This document shows, piece after piece, positions 36,201 to 41,740 of a DNA stretch of 41,740 bases; the first letter of the stretch is position 1; each line of letters opens with the position of its first letter. The notes under the pieces are model-generated. The model was given only the letters and a program-made list of their open reading frames with translations, was not told the origin of the DNA and ran no database searches. Location of the stretch: positions 1 to 41,740 of the forward strand of contig CAWWAC010000014.1 of NCBI GenBank assembly GCA_963934855.1, read 5' to 3'. A program made the translations under genes and the position numbers. Source of the DNA: MAG-120531 sp963934855. Lineage in GTDB: Bacteria; Bacteroidota; Bacteroidia; Flavobacteriales; Flavobacteriaceae.

Positions 36201-36519
36201 GGCTATCTTAACACTCATTACAGAAGCCAAAGCCACCATAACAGCCCTTGAAAAACAAATTGAAGGAAGCCCGTCTAAAAGCATTGTTGGAGAGCGCAAC
36301 CCTGCTTCTTGGGGAGACCACCTTGGCGTTGCTTTAAGAGGAATAAGGACCACTTATGGCCCAACTCCTTTACACAAACAGAGCTTGTCTATTGCCGCTT
36401 CTATGCTAGGCAAGATGAAGGCAGATATTCAAGCCTTAAGTGACCACATTATTCCAACAATAGAAACAGCCCTTAAAAAAGCGGGCGCTCCTTATATAGA
36501 GGGGCAAGGACTGAAATAA
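33274..36519 (+). CDS. Secreted VPS10/sialidase-like BNR propeller protein
   Basis: The 1081-residue protein has a signal peptide (MKKLFLSLLSFAMFLGTANALAQ) and two stacked seven-blade propellers. BNR/Asp-box turns recur through residues about 60-740: SEDSGKTW, TTDGGASW, STDGGNSW, SEDRGSSW, SEDRGDSW, TTDGGSNW, SKDMGKTW. A propeller-free C-terminal domain (about 760-1081) has a beta-sandwich part followed by helices. Related large proteins are frequent in Bacteroidota and called glycosyl hydrolase or VPS10-like, but no catalytic residues can be assigned. The start at 33274 is preferred to ATG 33241 because only this leaves the signal peptide at the N-terminus. Confidence 0.82.
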   Translation: MKKLFLSLLSFAMFLGTANALAQSRKKTSTVKAKEMSLDAFKFRNIGPAFLSGRISDIAVHPDNDNLWYVAVASGGVWKTENAGTTWAPIFDSQSTYAAGCVTIDPNNPSTIWVGTGENVGGRHIAFGNGVYKSEDSGKTWVNMGLPNSEHLSKIIVHPENSDIVWVASQGPLWSEGGDRGIFKTTDGGASWKKVLGEGPWTGATDLMIDPRNPSVLYAATWDRQRTVAAYMGGGPGSGIHRSTDGGNSWIKLTSGIPESNLGKIGLAISPQKPDVIYAAIELDRTTGGVFKSEDRGSSWKKMSNTVSGGTGPHYYQELYASPHKFDRLYLMNVRVLTSEDGGAHFATLKEENKHSDNHALVFKKDDPNYLMLGTDAGIYESFDLADTWKYHKNLPLTQYYKVAVNNAKPFYHVFGGTQDNGSSGGPSATDETEGIANKHWYKTLFADGHQSATDPENPNIIYAETQQGGLHRVDLSSGEPLLIQPQAREGEPHERFNWDAPILVSPHKASRLYFASYRVWKSEDRGDSWLPISGDLTRNEERIEMPILGKQQSWDNAWDMRAMSNYNTITSLSESEVQEGLIWAGTDDGIIQYTTDGGSNWTKISVTKLGLPSRAFVNDIKADIFDPNTVYVSLDNHKEGDYKPYLFMSKDMGKTWSSIGSSLGEKNLVWRLVQDYIKKDLLFAATENGIYTSMNAGDSWQKMPGTPTISFRDITIQREENDLVAASFGRGFFVLDDFSALRNFNDQRLSKEATLFTPRPAKWYVPRSNVGNTGADYYFAENPTFGAVFTVHMSKEYLSAQAQRKAAEKKLSATANVPFPGWDTLDAEAIETPAKLLLMIKDVEGNLIRTVSTAPKKGSQRVAWDLRHANPYPVSVNGRELDAEGPMATPGRYMASISLEKEGQITLLDGPVAFEVNPIRKGVLEGVSYEEFNTYFESVKTLVNESAAYEDALSMSAKKLKGFEEALYRTSTDPQAILTLITEAKATITALEKQIEGSPSKSIVGERNPASWGDHLGVALRGIRTTYGPTPLHKQSLSIAASMLGKMKADIQALSDHIIPTIETALKKAGAPYIEGQGLK

Positions 36520-36543
36520 AATTATTACTTAATCCAAAGATTC

Positions 36544-36572
36544 AAAAACCCCGCATATAAGCGGGGTTTTTA
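36544..36572. terminator. Bidirectional terminator
   Basis: AAAAACCCCGC and GCGGGGTTTTT form a perfect 11-bp stem with a six-base loop between two convergent genes. Confidence 0.9.
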
Positions 36573-36587
36573 TATATTAAAATAATG

Positions 36588-37238
36588 CTAGAATGAAAGT
36601 CCAAAACCAATATTTCCAACTAAAATACCAGAGTTGCTAATGCCTGGAATATTGGGAACCTCTTCAACTATTGTTTCTTTATATCCGTCTGAAGTACTGG
36701 CATTAATCATCAACTCAGAAGGGACTTCTCCTAAACCGTAACCCACTTCAACTCTAAAATAAAAGGTACCCCCCGTTTTTAAATCTAGCTTAAGATTGGT
36801 GGTATTGATAAGCAAGTCTTCGCTGCCTTGTCCTGTTCTGTCTCCTTCCATTTCAATATTTGAAACAACAAGAGTAGAGTCAAATTTTCCAAAACCAGCA
36901 CCAAGATATAAGCCTTTCCCTTTGGTATTAAAATAATAATTAAATCCAACCTCCGAATAAGACAGGTCCGCAGAAGTGTCATCTAATTCTAAATTAAATT
37001 TACTTAAATCTCCATAGATAGAAAAGTGGTGGTCAAAAAAAGGAAGGACTATTTCTAAGCCTCCTCCAATGATATTTGGCGCGCCAGCTTTTAATCCTAT
37101 TGAGAAAGATTTCACTTTTTGGTTAGAATTCAATGAAAGCTGATTCTCCTTAGTGGACTGTGCAAATGTGACGCAAATACCTAAAAAAAGGGCTGCAAAT
37201 GAAAGTTTAAAAATTTTACTGATTTTAATAAAACTCAT
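36588..37238 (-). CDS. Putative outer-membrane beta-barrel protein
   Basis: The 216-residue protein has a signal peptide ending TFAQS. The rest alternates short amphipathic strands (FSIGLKAG, GGGLEIVLPFF, LGAGFGKF, FYFRVEVGYGLG) and ends GNIGFGLSF, with a C-terminal Phe as in proteins assembled by the BAM machine. Length suits an eight-strand barrel. I cannot name a family or function. The membrane protein gene upstream (37303) is on the same strand 64 bases away and may be in one transcript. Confidence 0.6.
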   Translation of the reverse strand: MSFIKISKIFKLSFAALFLGICVTFAQSTKENQLSLNSNQKVKSFSIGLKAGAPNIIGGGLEIVLPFFDHHFSIYGDLSKFNLELDDTSADLSYSEVGFNYYFNTKGKGLYLGAGFGKFDSTLVVSNIEMEGDRTGQGSEDLLINTTNLKLDLKTGGTFYFRVEVGYGLGEVPSELMINASTSDGYKETIVEEVPNIPGISNSGILVGNIGFGLSF

Positions 37239-37302
37239 TTTAATTTGGTTTTACATAAACCCACTTAAAATAATTTACCAAAGACCTCTACTGCATAAAA
37301 AC

Positions 37303-38184
37303 TTAGGAAGAAATCTTAATTTTAGGAGCTTCTATTAGGTTATAAATAGAAAGGATTAAGAGTCCAAAGATAACACTAGATATTATTAACAAGACATTAG
37401 TAAGCGCTGTAGCTCCAAAAGAAAGCCTAATTAATATCGTGCAAATCACAAAACCGGTATTTCTTATAAGCTGGCTGTACTGCTCTGTGTACTGGAAAGA
37501 AAGCAAGAGAATAAATACATCTGCTAAAATTAAAATTGAAAAGAATTCATTAAAAAATACATTGTTAATGTCTACAGCCACTTGGTCAAAGAAAAGGTTG
37601 TTTAGCCAGCCAAAAAGACTCACAAAAGAAATGACAATAAGCACCGCTAAAAGAATAATACTAACCGCTTTTTTTGACGATACAAATCTTTTAATGTTGG
37701 CATCTACTGGCTTTTTAGGCAGCTTTAGCCTACCTTTATTAAAGAGGTGAATTAAATAGTACAAAGCCAACACTCCTAAAACATCATAAATTAATTGAAG
37801 GTTAGCTACATTGGTAAACCAATCTGTGTTTAAATTTAATTTAGGAATGTCTGCAAATATTCTCCTGATTAATATGAGAGAAATAATTTCAAATTGCTTA
37901 GAAACAGAGGTGGTAAATGACCTAGGTAAATTGAGTACTAATAAATATATTTCAAATACTAATATAATGGAGAATGGTGTGTAAATTGCAGAAATAGGAT
38001 CATTTAATAAACTGTCCTCAAAAGGAAAATCAAATAATTGCGCTCTTTTTAAATAAATAAGGGACAAATGAATGATAAAGCCAATAATAGATAACCAGAG
38101 CGTTGCTTTTTCAAATCTTTTTTTAATAGAATCAGAAAAAACATATTTGTAAGCAGTATTTACTTGTATTTGCCAGCTTTTCAT
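37303..38184 (-). CDS. Polytopic membrane protein of unknown function
   Basis: The 293-residue protein has about six or seven hydrophobic segments, near residues 28-46, 65-85, 128-148, 173-193, 213-233 and a closing pair near 243-285. A short arginine-containing segment SLILIRRIFADIPK (about 106-119) lies in the loop after the second helix and may be cytosolic. I do not recognise a family. It has no obvious catalytic or binding motif. Codon use is richer in A/T than the block at 26-36 kb. Confidence 0.6.
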   Translation of the reverse strand: MKSWQIQVNTAYKYVFSDSIKKRFEKATLWLSIIGFIIHLSLIYLKRAQLFDFPFEDSLLNDPISAIYTPFSIILVFEIYLLVLNLPRSFTTSVSKQFEIISLILIRRIFADIPKLNLNTDWFTNVANLQLIYDVLGVLALYYLIHLFNKGRLKLPKKPVDANIKRFVSSKKAVSIILLAVLIVISFVSLFGWLNNLFFDQVAVDINNVFFNEFFSILILADVFILLLSFQYTEQYSQLIRNTGFVICTILIRLSFGATALTNVLLIISSVIFGLLILSIYNLIEAPKIKISS

Positions 38185-38321
38185 TTAATAATTCTGAAAA
38201 TTTAATAAATAACAAGTTATAAATTTAAAATGATTTTAATATCATAGCCATAAACATTTTAATGTGTCATTTCAAAAGTTATATCCTGAATTGTCCCTTT
38301 GAATAAATAAATTACCAACCC

Positions 38322-38861
38322 ATGAAAAAACAAATTTTTTTAAGCCTTTTCATCCTACTCTTTTTCACAAATTTATTACAAGCCCAAAACCTAATAAACC
38401 CAGTCATTAAGGGTTTTGGAACCATTGGAGACGCCCCAGAAGCTACAGAAAAGCCAGATCCTAATATGGATTATAAAATAATAGTAGATTTAATGACTGG
38501 TGAAGAAGAAAAAAGCGAGCTGTCTTTCTCGTTAAACAATGTAGCCCGCCTTATAAACCTTCACGTTATGGGAGGGGTTCCAAAAGAAAAAATAACTGTA
38601 GTAGTGGCCATTCACGCTAGTGCCATTTGGTCTGCCATGAACAATGAAGCTCACAAAAAAGCTTTTAGCGTAGAGAACCCAAACATCCCTCTTTTAAAAG
38701 AATTAATAAATAATGGCGTAAAAATAGTGGTCTGCTCTCAATCTATGTTTAAAAGAAAAATAGCTCCCTCAGAACTAGCGCCAGGATTAGAAATAGCCAC
38801 CTCTGCCCTTACCGTTTTAAGTACCTACCAACTTAAAGGATACGCCTTAATAAGGTTTTAA
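38322..38861 (+). CDS. Exported DsrE-like protein
   Basis: The 179-residue protein has a signal peptide (MKKQIFLSLFILLFFTNLLQA, 1-21, cleaved after QA) followed by a DsrE/DsrF-like Rossmann-type domain. DYKIIVDLM, ARLINLHVM, ITVVVAIHASAIW and NGVKIVVCSQSM are its core strands; the single Cys in VVCSQSM occupies the position of the reactive Cys in sulfur-relay proteins. DsrE proteins normally work in the cytosol, so periplasmic export is a notable variation. The role in sulfur transfer is uncertain. It stands alone between convergent and divergent neighbours. Confidence 0.72.
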   Translation: MKKQIFLSLFILLFFTNLLQAQNLINPVIKGFGTIGDAPEATEKPDPNMDYKIIVDLMTGEEEKSELSFSLNNVARLINLHVMGGVPKEKITVVVAIHASAIWSAMNNEAHKKAFSVENPNIPLLKELINNGVKIVVCSQSMFKRKIAPSELAPGLEIATSALTVLSTYQLKGYALIRF

Positions 38862-38918
38862 GTACCCGAGAAAATTTAGTCTGTTAAACTTCTTATCTAA
38901 GATAGTGTTGATAAAGCG

Positions 38919-39374
38919 CTATATTGCCTTTTCAAAACAGCGGCTATTAATTACACCTTTGTATTGACCATAGTTTTCAATAATCTGATATCCACATTTT
39001 TCATATAGCCTTATGGCAGCTATTTGTCTAGTCCCTGTTTCAAGAACACAAGACTTAAATCCTTCCTTAGAGGCCCATTCTTCTAAATTTTTCAAAACAA
39101 GTGCTGCCAAACCTTTTCCTCTGTAACTTGGGACGGTGTACATACGCTTTATCTCTACTACTTTAGAGTCCATTATTTTAAATGCACCGCAGCTAAGGGC
39201 TATTGAATTTTCATAAGCTACCAGCACATGATTTATATTATCAGTCCCATTAAATTGATTGTAAAAGCCGTGTTCTTCGCCATCTGTAATGGCTAAATCT
39301 TGGTCTAGAGATTTAATTAAAGTTTTAAAATCTAAATCTTGGGCATTGGTTTTCTTAAATAATAGCTTTGACAT
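38919..39374 (-). CDS. GNAT family N-acetyltransferase
   Basis: The 151-residue protein carries the acetyl-CoA loop in VPSYRGKGLAALVLKNLE (RGKGLA, about residues 89-106), and the second half has IRLYEKCGYQIIENYGQY, the conserved GNAT C-terminal segment. Substrate unknown. It is the end-most gene of a minus-strand group with the MFS transporter 111 bases upstream. Confidence 0.87.
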   Translation of the reverse strand: MSKLLFKKTNAQDLDFKTLIKSLDQDLAITDGEEHGFYNQFNGTDNINHVLVAYENSIALSCGAFKIMDSKVVEIKRMYTVPSYRGKGLAALVLKNLEEWASKEGFKSCVLETGTRQIAAIRLYEKCGYQIIENYGQYKGVINSRCFEKAI

Positions 39375-39485
39375 TGCAATTCGTTTTGCTTTATATTACT
39401 TATTAATACAAACATAAAGATTTTAAAGCGACCCTTTTATGTCAAATTGAATTGCTTTTTTTACTTCGCCCACATCAATAAAGTC

Positions 39486-40703
39486 TTAAGTTGTTTTTAT
39501 TTGTTGAGGCATACGGAATTTGATTACAAGTGATGATATTATAGTTAGTCCACCAATAAGAAAGACAGCATATTGGATACCGAATAAATCTGCAGTTACC
39601 CCTGAAATTAAAGCCCCAAAAGCATACCCTAAATCTCTCCAAAATCTAAAAATTCCTATACTTTCGGCTCTTTGTTTTGGACTTGTCGCCTGTGCAATAG
39701 TAGATAAGAAAGTTGGATAAACCAATGCCGTTCCAAAACCTAAAATTGCAGAAATGAAAGCCAAAACATAAAAGTCGCTACTGAATGGTATCAGTAAAAT
39801 GGCTAAACCTTGTATAAGCATACCCCAAAACAACATCGCTTTTTTTGAATAATGGTCAGACATTTTCCCTGTAAAAAGTTGTCCTATACCCCAAACCATT
39901 GGGTAAATAGCTGTAATAATTCCAATATTTTTGTTGTCAAAGTTTAACGAAAAAAGAACTATTGGAAGTAAGCCCCAAATCATTCCATCATTTAAATTGT
40001 TTATTAGTCCTGCCTGTGTTACTGAACTTAACGTTTTGTTTTTATATGTTGTTTCTAAAAACACATTGTTAAGTTGTAAGGTATTGTCGGTGGCACTCTC
40101 TTTATTAACAAAAATTAGGGTGTCTTTTACCCATAATAATGTCAATAAAAAACCAACGATAGAAATGAAAATTCCAATATAAAATGGATAAGGAGTAATG
40201 CCATAGGTGTTGGCAATATAACCTGTTAGAAATGCAACCACCCCTACGGCAAAATAACCTGCGAATTCGTTTAAGCCCATTGCAAAACCACGGTCTTTTT
40301 CTCCAACAAGGTCTATTTTCATTACAACTGTACTACTCCAAGTAAGACCTTGACTAATCCCTAATAACACATTGGCAATAATCACCCAAGTCCAACTAGA
40401 GGCATACATAAGCATAAAAGGAATTGGTATAGCGAGAATCCAACCAAATAGAAGTAAATTTCTCCGTCCAAATTTGTTGGAAAGTCTCCCTGTATAGTAA
40501 TTGGCTATTGCTTTTGAAATTCCAAAAGCGGTGATAAAAGATAGTATAGCCGTTTTTGAAGCCACACCAAATTGTAATTCTGCAAATTGAGGAAAAATAG
40601 TGCGTTCCATTCCTATCATTCCTCCTACAAAAGCATTTACGATAACTAAAAGAGTAAACTGCTTCCAATTTTCTTTAAGTCCAAGTTTTATATTTTCTGT
40701 CAT
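39486..40703 (-). CDS. Major facilitator superfamily transporter
   Basis: The 405-residue inner-membrane protein has about twelve hydrophobic segments. The loop between helices 2 and 3 contains TGRLSNKFGRRNLLLFG, the MFS motif A (GxLaDrxGrkxxL), and a matching copy TGKMSDHYSKKAMLFWG lies in the second half. It is likely a proton-driven exporter; no substrate can be read. It sits in a sparse right-hand region, with 98 empty bases before the NTF2-like gene. Confidence 0.87.
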   Translation of the reverse strand: MTENIKLGLKENWKQFTLLVIVNAFVGGMIGMERTIFPQFAELQFGVASKTAILSFITAFGISKAIANYYTGRLSNKFGRRNLLLFGWILAIPIPFMLMYASSWTWVIIANVLLGISQGLTWSSTVVMKIDLVGEKDRGFAMGLNEFAGYFAVGVVAFLTGYIANTYGITPYPFYIGIFISIVGFLLTLLWVKDTLIFVNKESATDNTLQLNNVFLETTYKNKTLSSVTQAGLINNLNDGMIWGLLPIVLFSLNFDNKNIGIITAIYPMVWGIGQLFTGKMSDHYSKKAMLFWGMLIQGLAILLIPFSSDFYVLAFISAILGFGTALVYPTFLSTIAQATSPKQRAESIGIFRFWRDLGYAFGALISGVTADLFGIQYAVFLIGGLTIISSLVIKFRMPQQIKTT

Positions 40704-40801
40704 TTAATTAAGTAGTCTCGAGGTTAGTAAGTTAGAGGAAAAGGATATGCCTATGGTTTAGTCGGTACATTCCCCATCTACCCAGCTTGAAACTCTACTC
40801 A

Positions 40802-41245
40802 TTAATTAGAGATTGAAATTATTTCACTCAACAACCATAAACCGTTTATATTTTTATAAGTATATAGTCCCCTTCCCGAAATGATTAATTCATACTTATC
40901 ATTGTATCTTGAATAATAAGCGTCAAGTATAATTAAGTTATCTGAAATGTTCAATAACTTCCAATCTTCTAATAAAGAATATTTATAGTCATCTTGTAAA
41001 TTTTCTCTAACCGATTTGTATAATTCAATCATTGAATTTTTATTTTCAACTATTAAAGGGGTTGCAAGATTAATTACCGCAGGATATGTAAAATGATTGG
41101 CAATTCTATCATAATCTTTATATTCAAAAGCCTTAGAATAGTCCATCCATTTTTTTACCATCATACTCTCTAATCCTTTGTCATTTTGAGCATAAATGTG
41201 AAGACTTATAAATAGTGTAAAGATAAATAATATTGATTTTTTCAT
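40802..41245 (-). CDS. Exported NTF2-like small protein
   Basis: The 147-residue product has a signal peptide (MKKSILFIFTLFISLHIYAQ) followed by an NTF2/SnoaL-like domain. KKWMDYSKAFEYKDYDRIANHFTYP is its N-terminal helix and first loop in parts, and YSRYNDKYELIISGRGLYTYKNINGLW is the strand pair that closes the cone. Such exported proteins are usually ligand-binding or of unknown function; no catalytic acid pair is visible. The start is placed at ATG 41245, because a frame to 41281 adds 12 residues ahead of a good signal peptide. Confidence 0.68.
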   Translation of the reverse strand: MKKSILFIFTLFISLHIYAQNDKGLESMMVKKWMDYSKAFEYKDYDRIANHFTYPAVINLATPLIVENKNSMIELYKSVRENLQDDYKYSLLEDWKLLNISDNLIILDAYYSRYNDKYELIISGRGLYTYKNINGLWLLSEIISISN

Positions 41246-41687
41246 AATGCTAGTATAAGGTATTGATATACAATATAACAACTTTTTAAATTAAATAAGA
41301 TACAAAAGGCTATGGGACACTCTTCTCTAACAGTTAGTTTAACTTACCCTCGTGGTTTAGAAAACCTATACCTAAGCATCCTTTCGCTCGTATTGGCTCT
41401 TAGGGCTGTTGCCGATGTTCTTTGCCCTATCTCATAGCCAAAGCCCAGATCCATCTGTTTCATATTAAATTGAAGTATTATGCTTAAAACTTGTGTTAGG
41501 AGGAAAAGACCTCTAATGGACACCAAGCTGTTAGTCATATAGGTGTCCAAAAGCACTTAAATAGTTGACAGTAAACTGACAGTTGGAAAATAAATGACTT
41601 TTTAGGAGTGTAATTTTAATGCATAAAAAAACCCTCACTAGGTGTGAAGGTTTAATTTTAAAGCCATTTGAGTGACTTTCTTGGGTG
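41246..41687. other. Gene-poor stretch with a short inverted repeat
   Basis: About 440 bases carry no convincing gene. A 70-codon frame (41344-41556, minus) has no recognisable domain. TGGACACC at 41517-41524 is mirrored by GGTGTCCA at 41542-41549 with a 17-base spacer. The tRNA terminator hairpin is at 41625-41652. Otherwise I see nothing in it. Confidence 0.5.
41625..41652 (-). terminator. Intrinsic terminator after the CAT tRNA
   Basis: On the minus strand the stem CCTTCAC / GTGAGGG with a five-base loop is followed by seven T residues, 36 bases beyond the tRNA 3' end. It closely resembles the terminator at 28-56. Confidence 0.8.
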
Positions 41688-41740
41688 TGGTCCCACCTGG
41701 GCTCGAACCAGGGACCACCTGATTATGAGTCAGGTGCTCT
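41688..41740 (-). tRNA. tRNA with CAT anticodon (Met or Ile2), partial at the window edge
   Basis: The minus strand shows the 3' part of a tRNA: the anticodon stem CCTGA/TCAGG with loop CTCATAA (anticodon CAT, plus-strand 41725-41727), the T-arm CCTGG-TTCGAGC-CCAGG, the 3' acceptor strand TGGGACC and discriminator A. The D-arm and 5' acceptor lie outside the window. CAT tRNAs can be elongator Met, initiator Met or the lysidine-modified Ile2; the T-arm and acceptor here do not decide between elongator Met and Ile2. No CCA is encoded. Confidence 0.9.

Noticed and set aside
41344..41556. 70-codon minus-strand frame before the last tRNA
   Set aside because: No domain, no signal sequence, no clear promoter; treated as non-coding, with low certainty.
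1..41740. CRISPR array, prophage, insertion sequence, rRNA operon
   Set aside because: No spaced direct-repeat array, transposase, integrase, phage structural gene or rRNA sequence was seen on either strand.

Overview
The window comes from the chromosome of a Bacteroidota bacterium, most likely a member of the Flavobacteriaceae. The evidence is a low-GC, densely packed genome; promoters of the Bacteroidota type (TAnnTTTG at -7, for example 1081-1088, 4534-4541 and 11356-11363); exported proteins ending their signal peptides in AQ-like motifs; a cysteine-free L32; and a gene set typical of the group, including a TonB-dependent receptor, a Tat-exported Gfo/Idh/MocA protein, a large BNR propeller protein and an M14 peptidase. 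A tRNA gene lies at each end, both on the minus strand: tRNA-Ala(GGC) at the left, and a CAT-anticodon tRNA cut by the right edge.

Layout. 1-9.4 kb holds a universal stress protein, a GNAT/MATE/enoyl-CoA hydratase/small membrane protein run, a 2OG-Fe(II) oxygenase, queD and lpxH, then recJ, osmC-like, rsmI and a conserved unknown on the minus strand. 9.4-13.4 kb (plus) holds tdk, alr, asd and an ABC ATPase without a permease nearby. 13.4-19.7 kb (minus) holds an FAD oxidoreductase and the pdxA-DUF177-rpmF-fabH-accB-accC block, which couples fatty-acid initiation to ribosome and PLP genes; ribE diverges from pdxA. 20.3-23.5 kb holds a DUF2007 protein and a sodium/solute symporter paired with an HGSNAT-type membrane acyltransferase. 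23.7-29.7 kb (plus) holds a TSUP exporter, a membrane-anchored kelch-type sensor with a probable C-terminal winged helix followed closely by a TonB-dependent receptor, and a Gfo/Idh/MocA oxidoreductase. 29.7-36.5 kb holds an exported M14 peptidase, a gene that looks like a bacterial gasdermin, and a divergent secreted BNR propeller protein. 36.6-41.7 kb is less familiar: a putative outer-membrane barrel, a polytopic membrane protein, a periplasmic DsrE-like protein, GNAT, MFS and NTF2-like proteins, and a gene-poor stretch before the last tRNA.

The two most interesting points are the gasdermin-like gene at 32377-33099, which is cysteine-free, short and next to a secreted rather than cytosolic protease, and the inverted-topology one-component regulator at 24588-25952 beside its likely target receptor. 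Smaller curiosities are a perfect 18-bp inverted repeat with a T-run inside the TSUP gene, a 41-bp dyad upstream of fabH, and triplicated GGTTGGT motifs in the symporter leader. No CRISPR array, intact insertion sequence, prophage or rRNA gene was seen. All family calls come from reading the translations; no database search was run.
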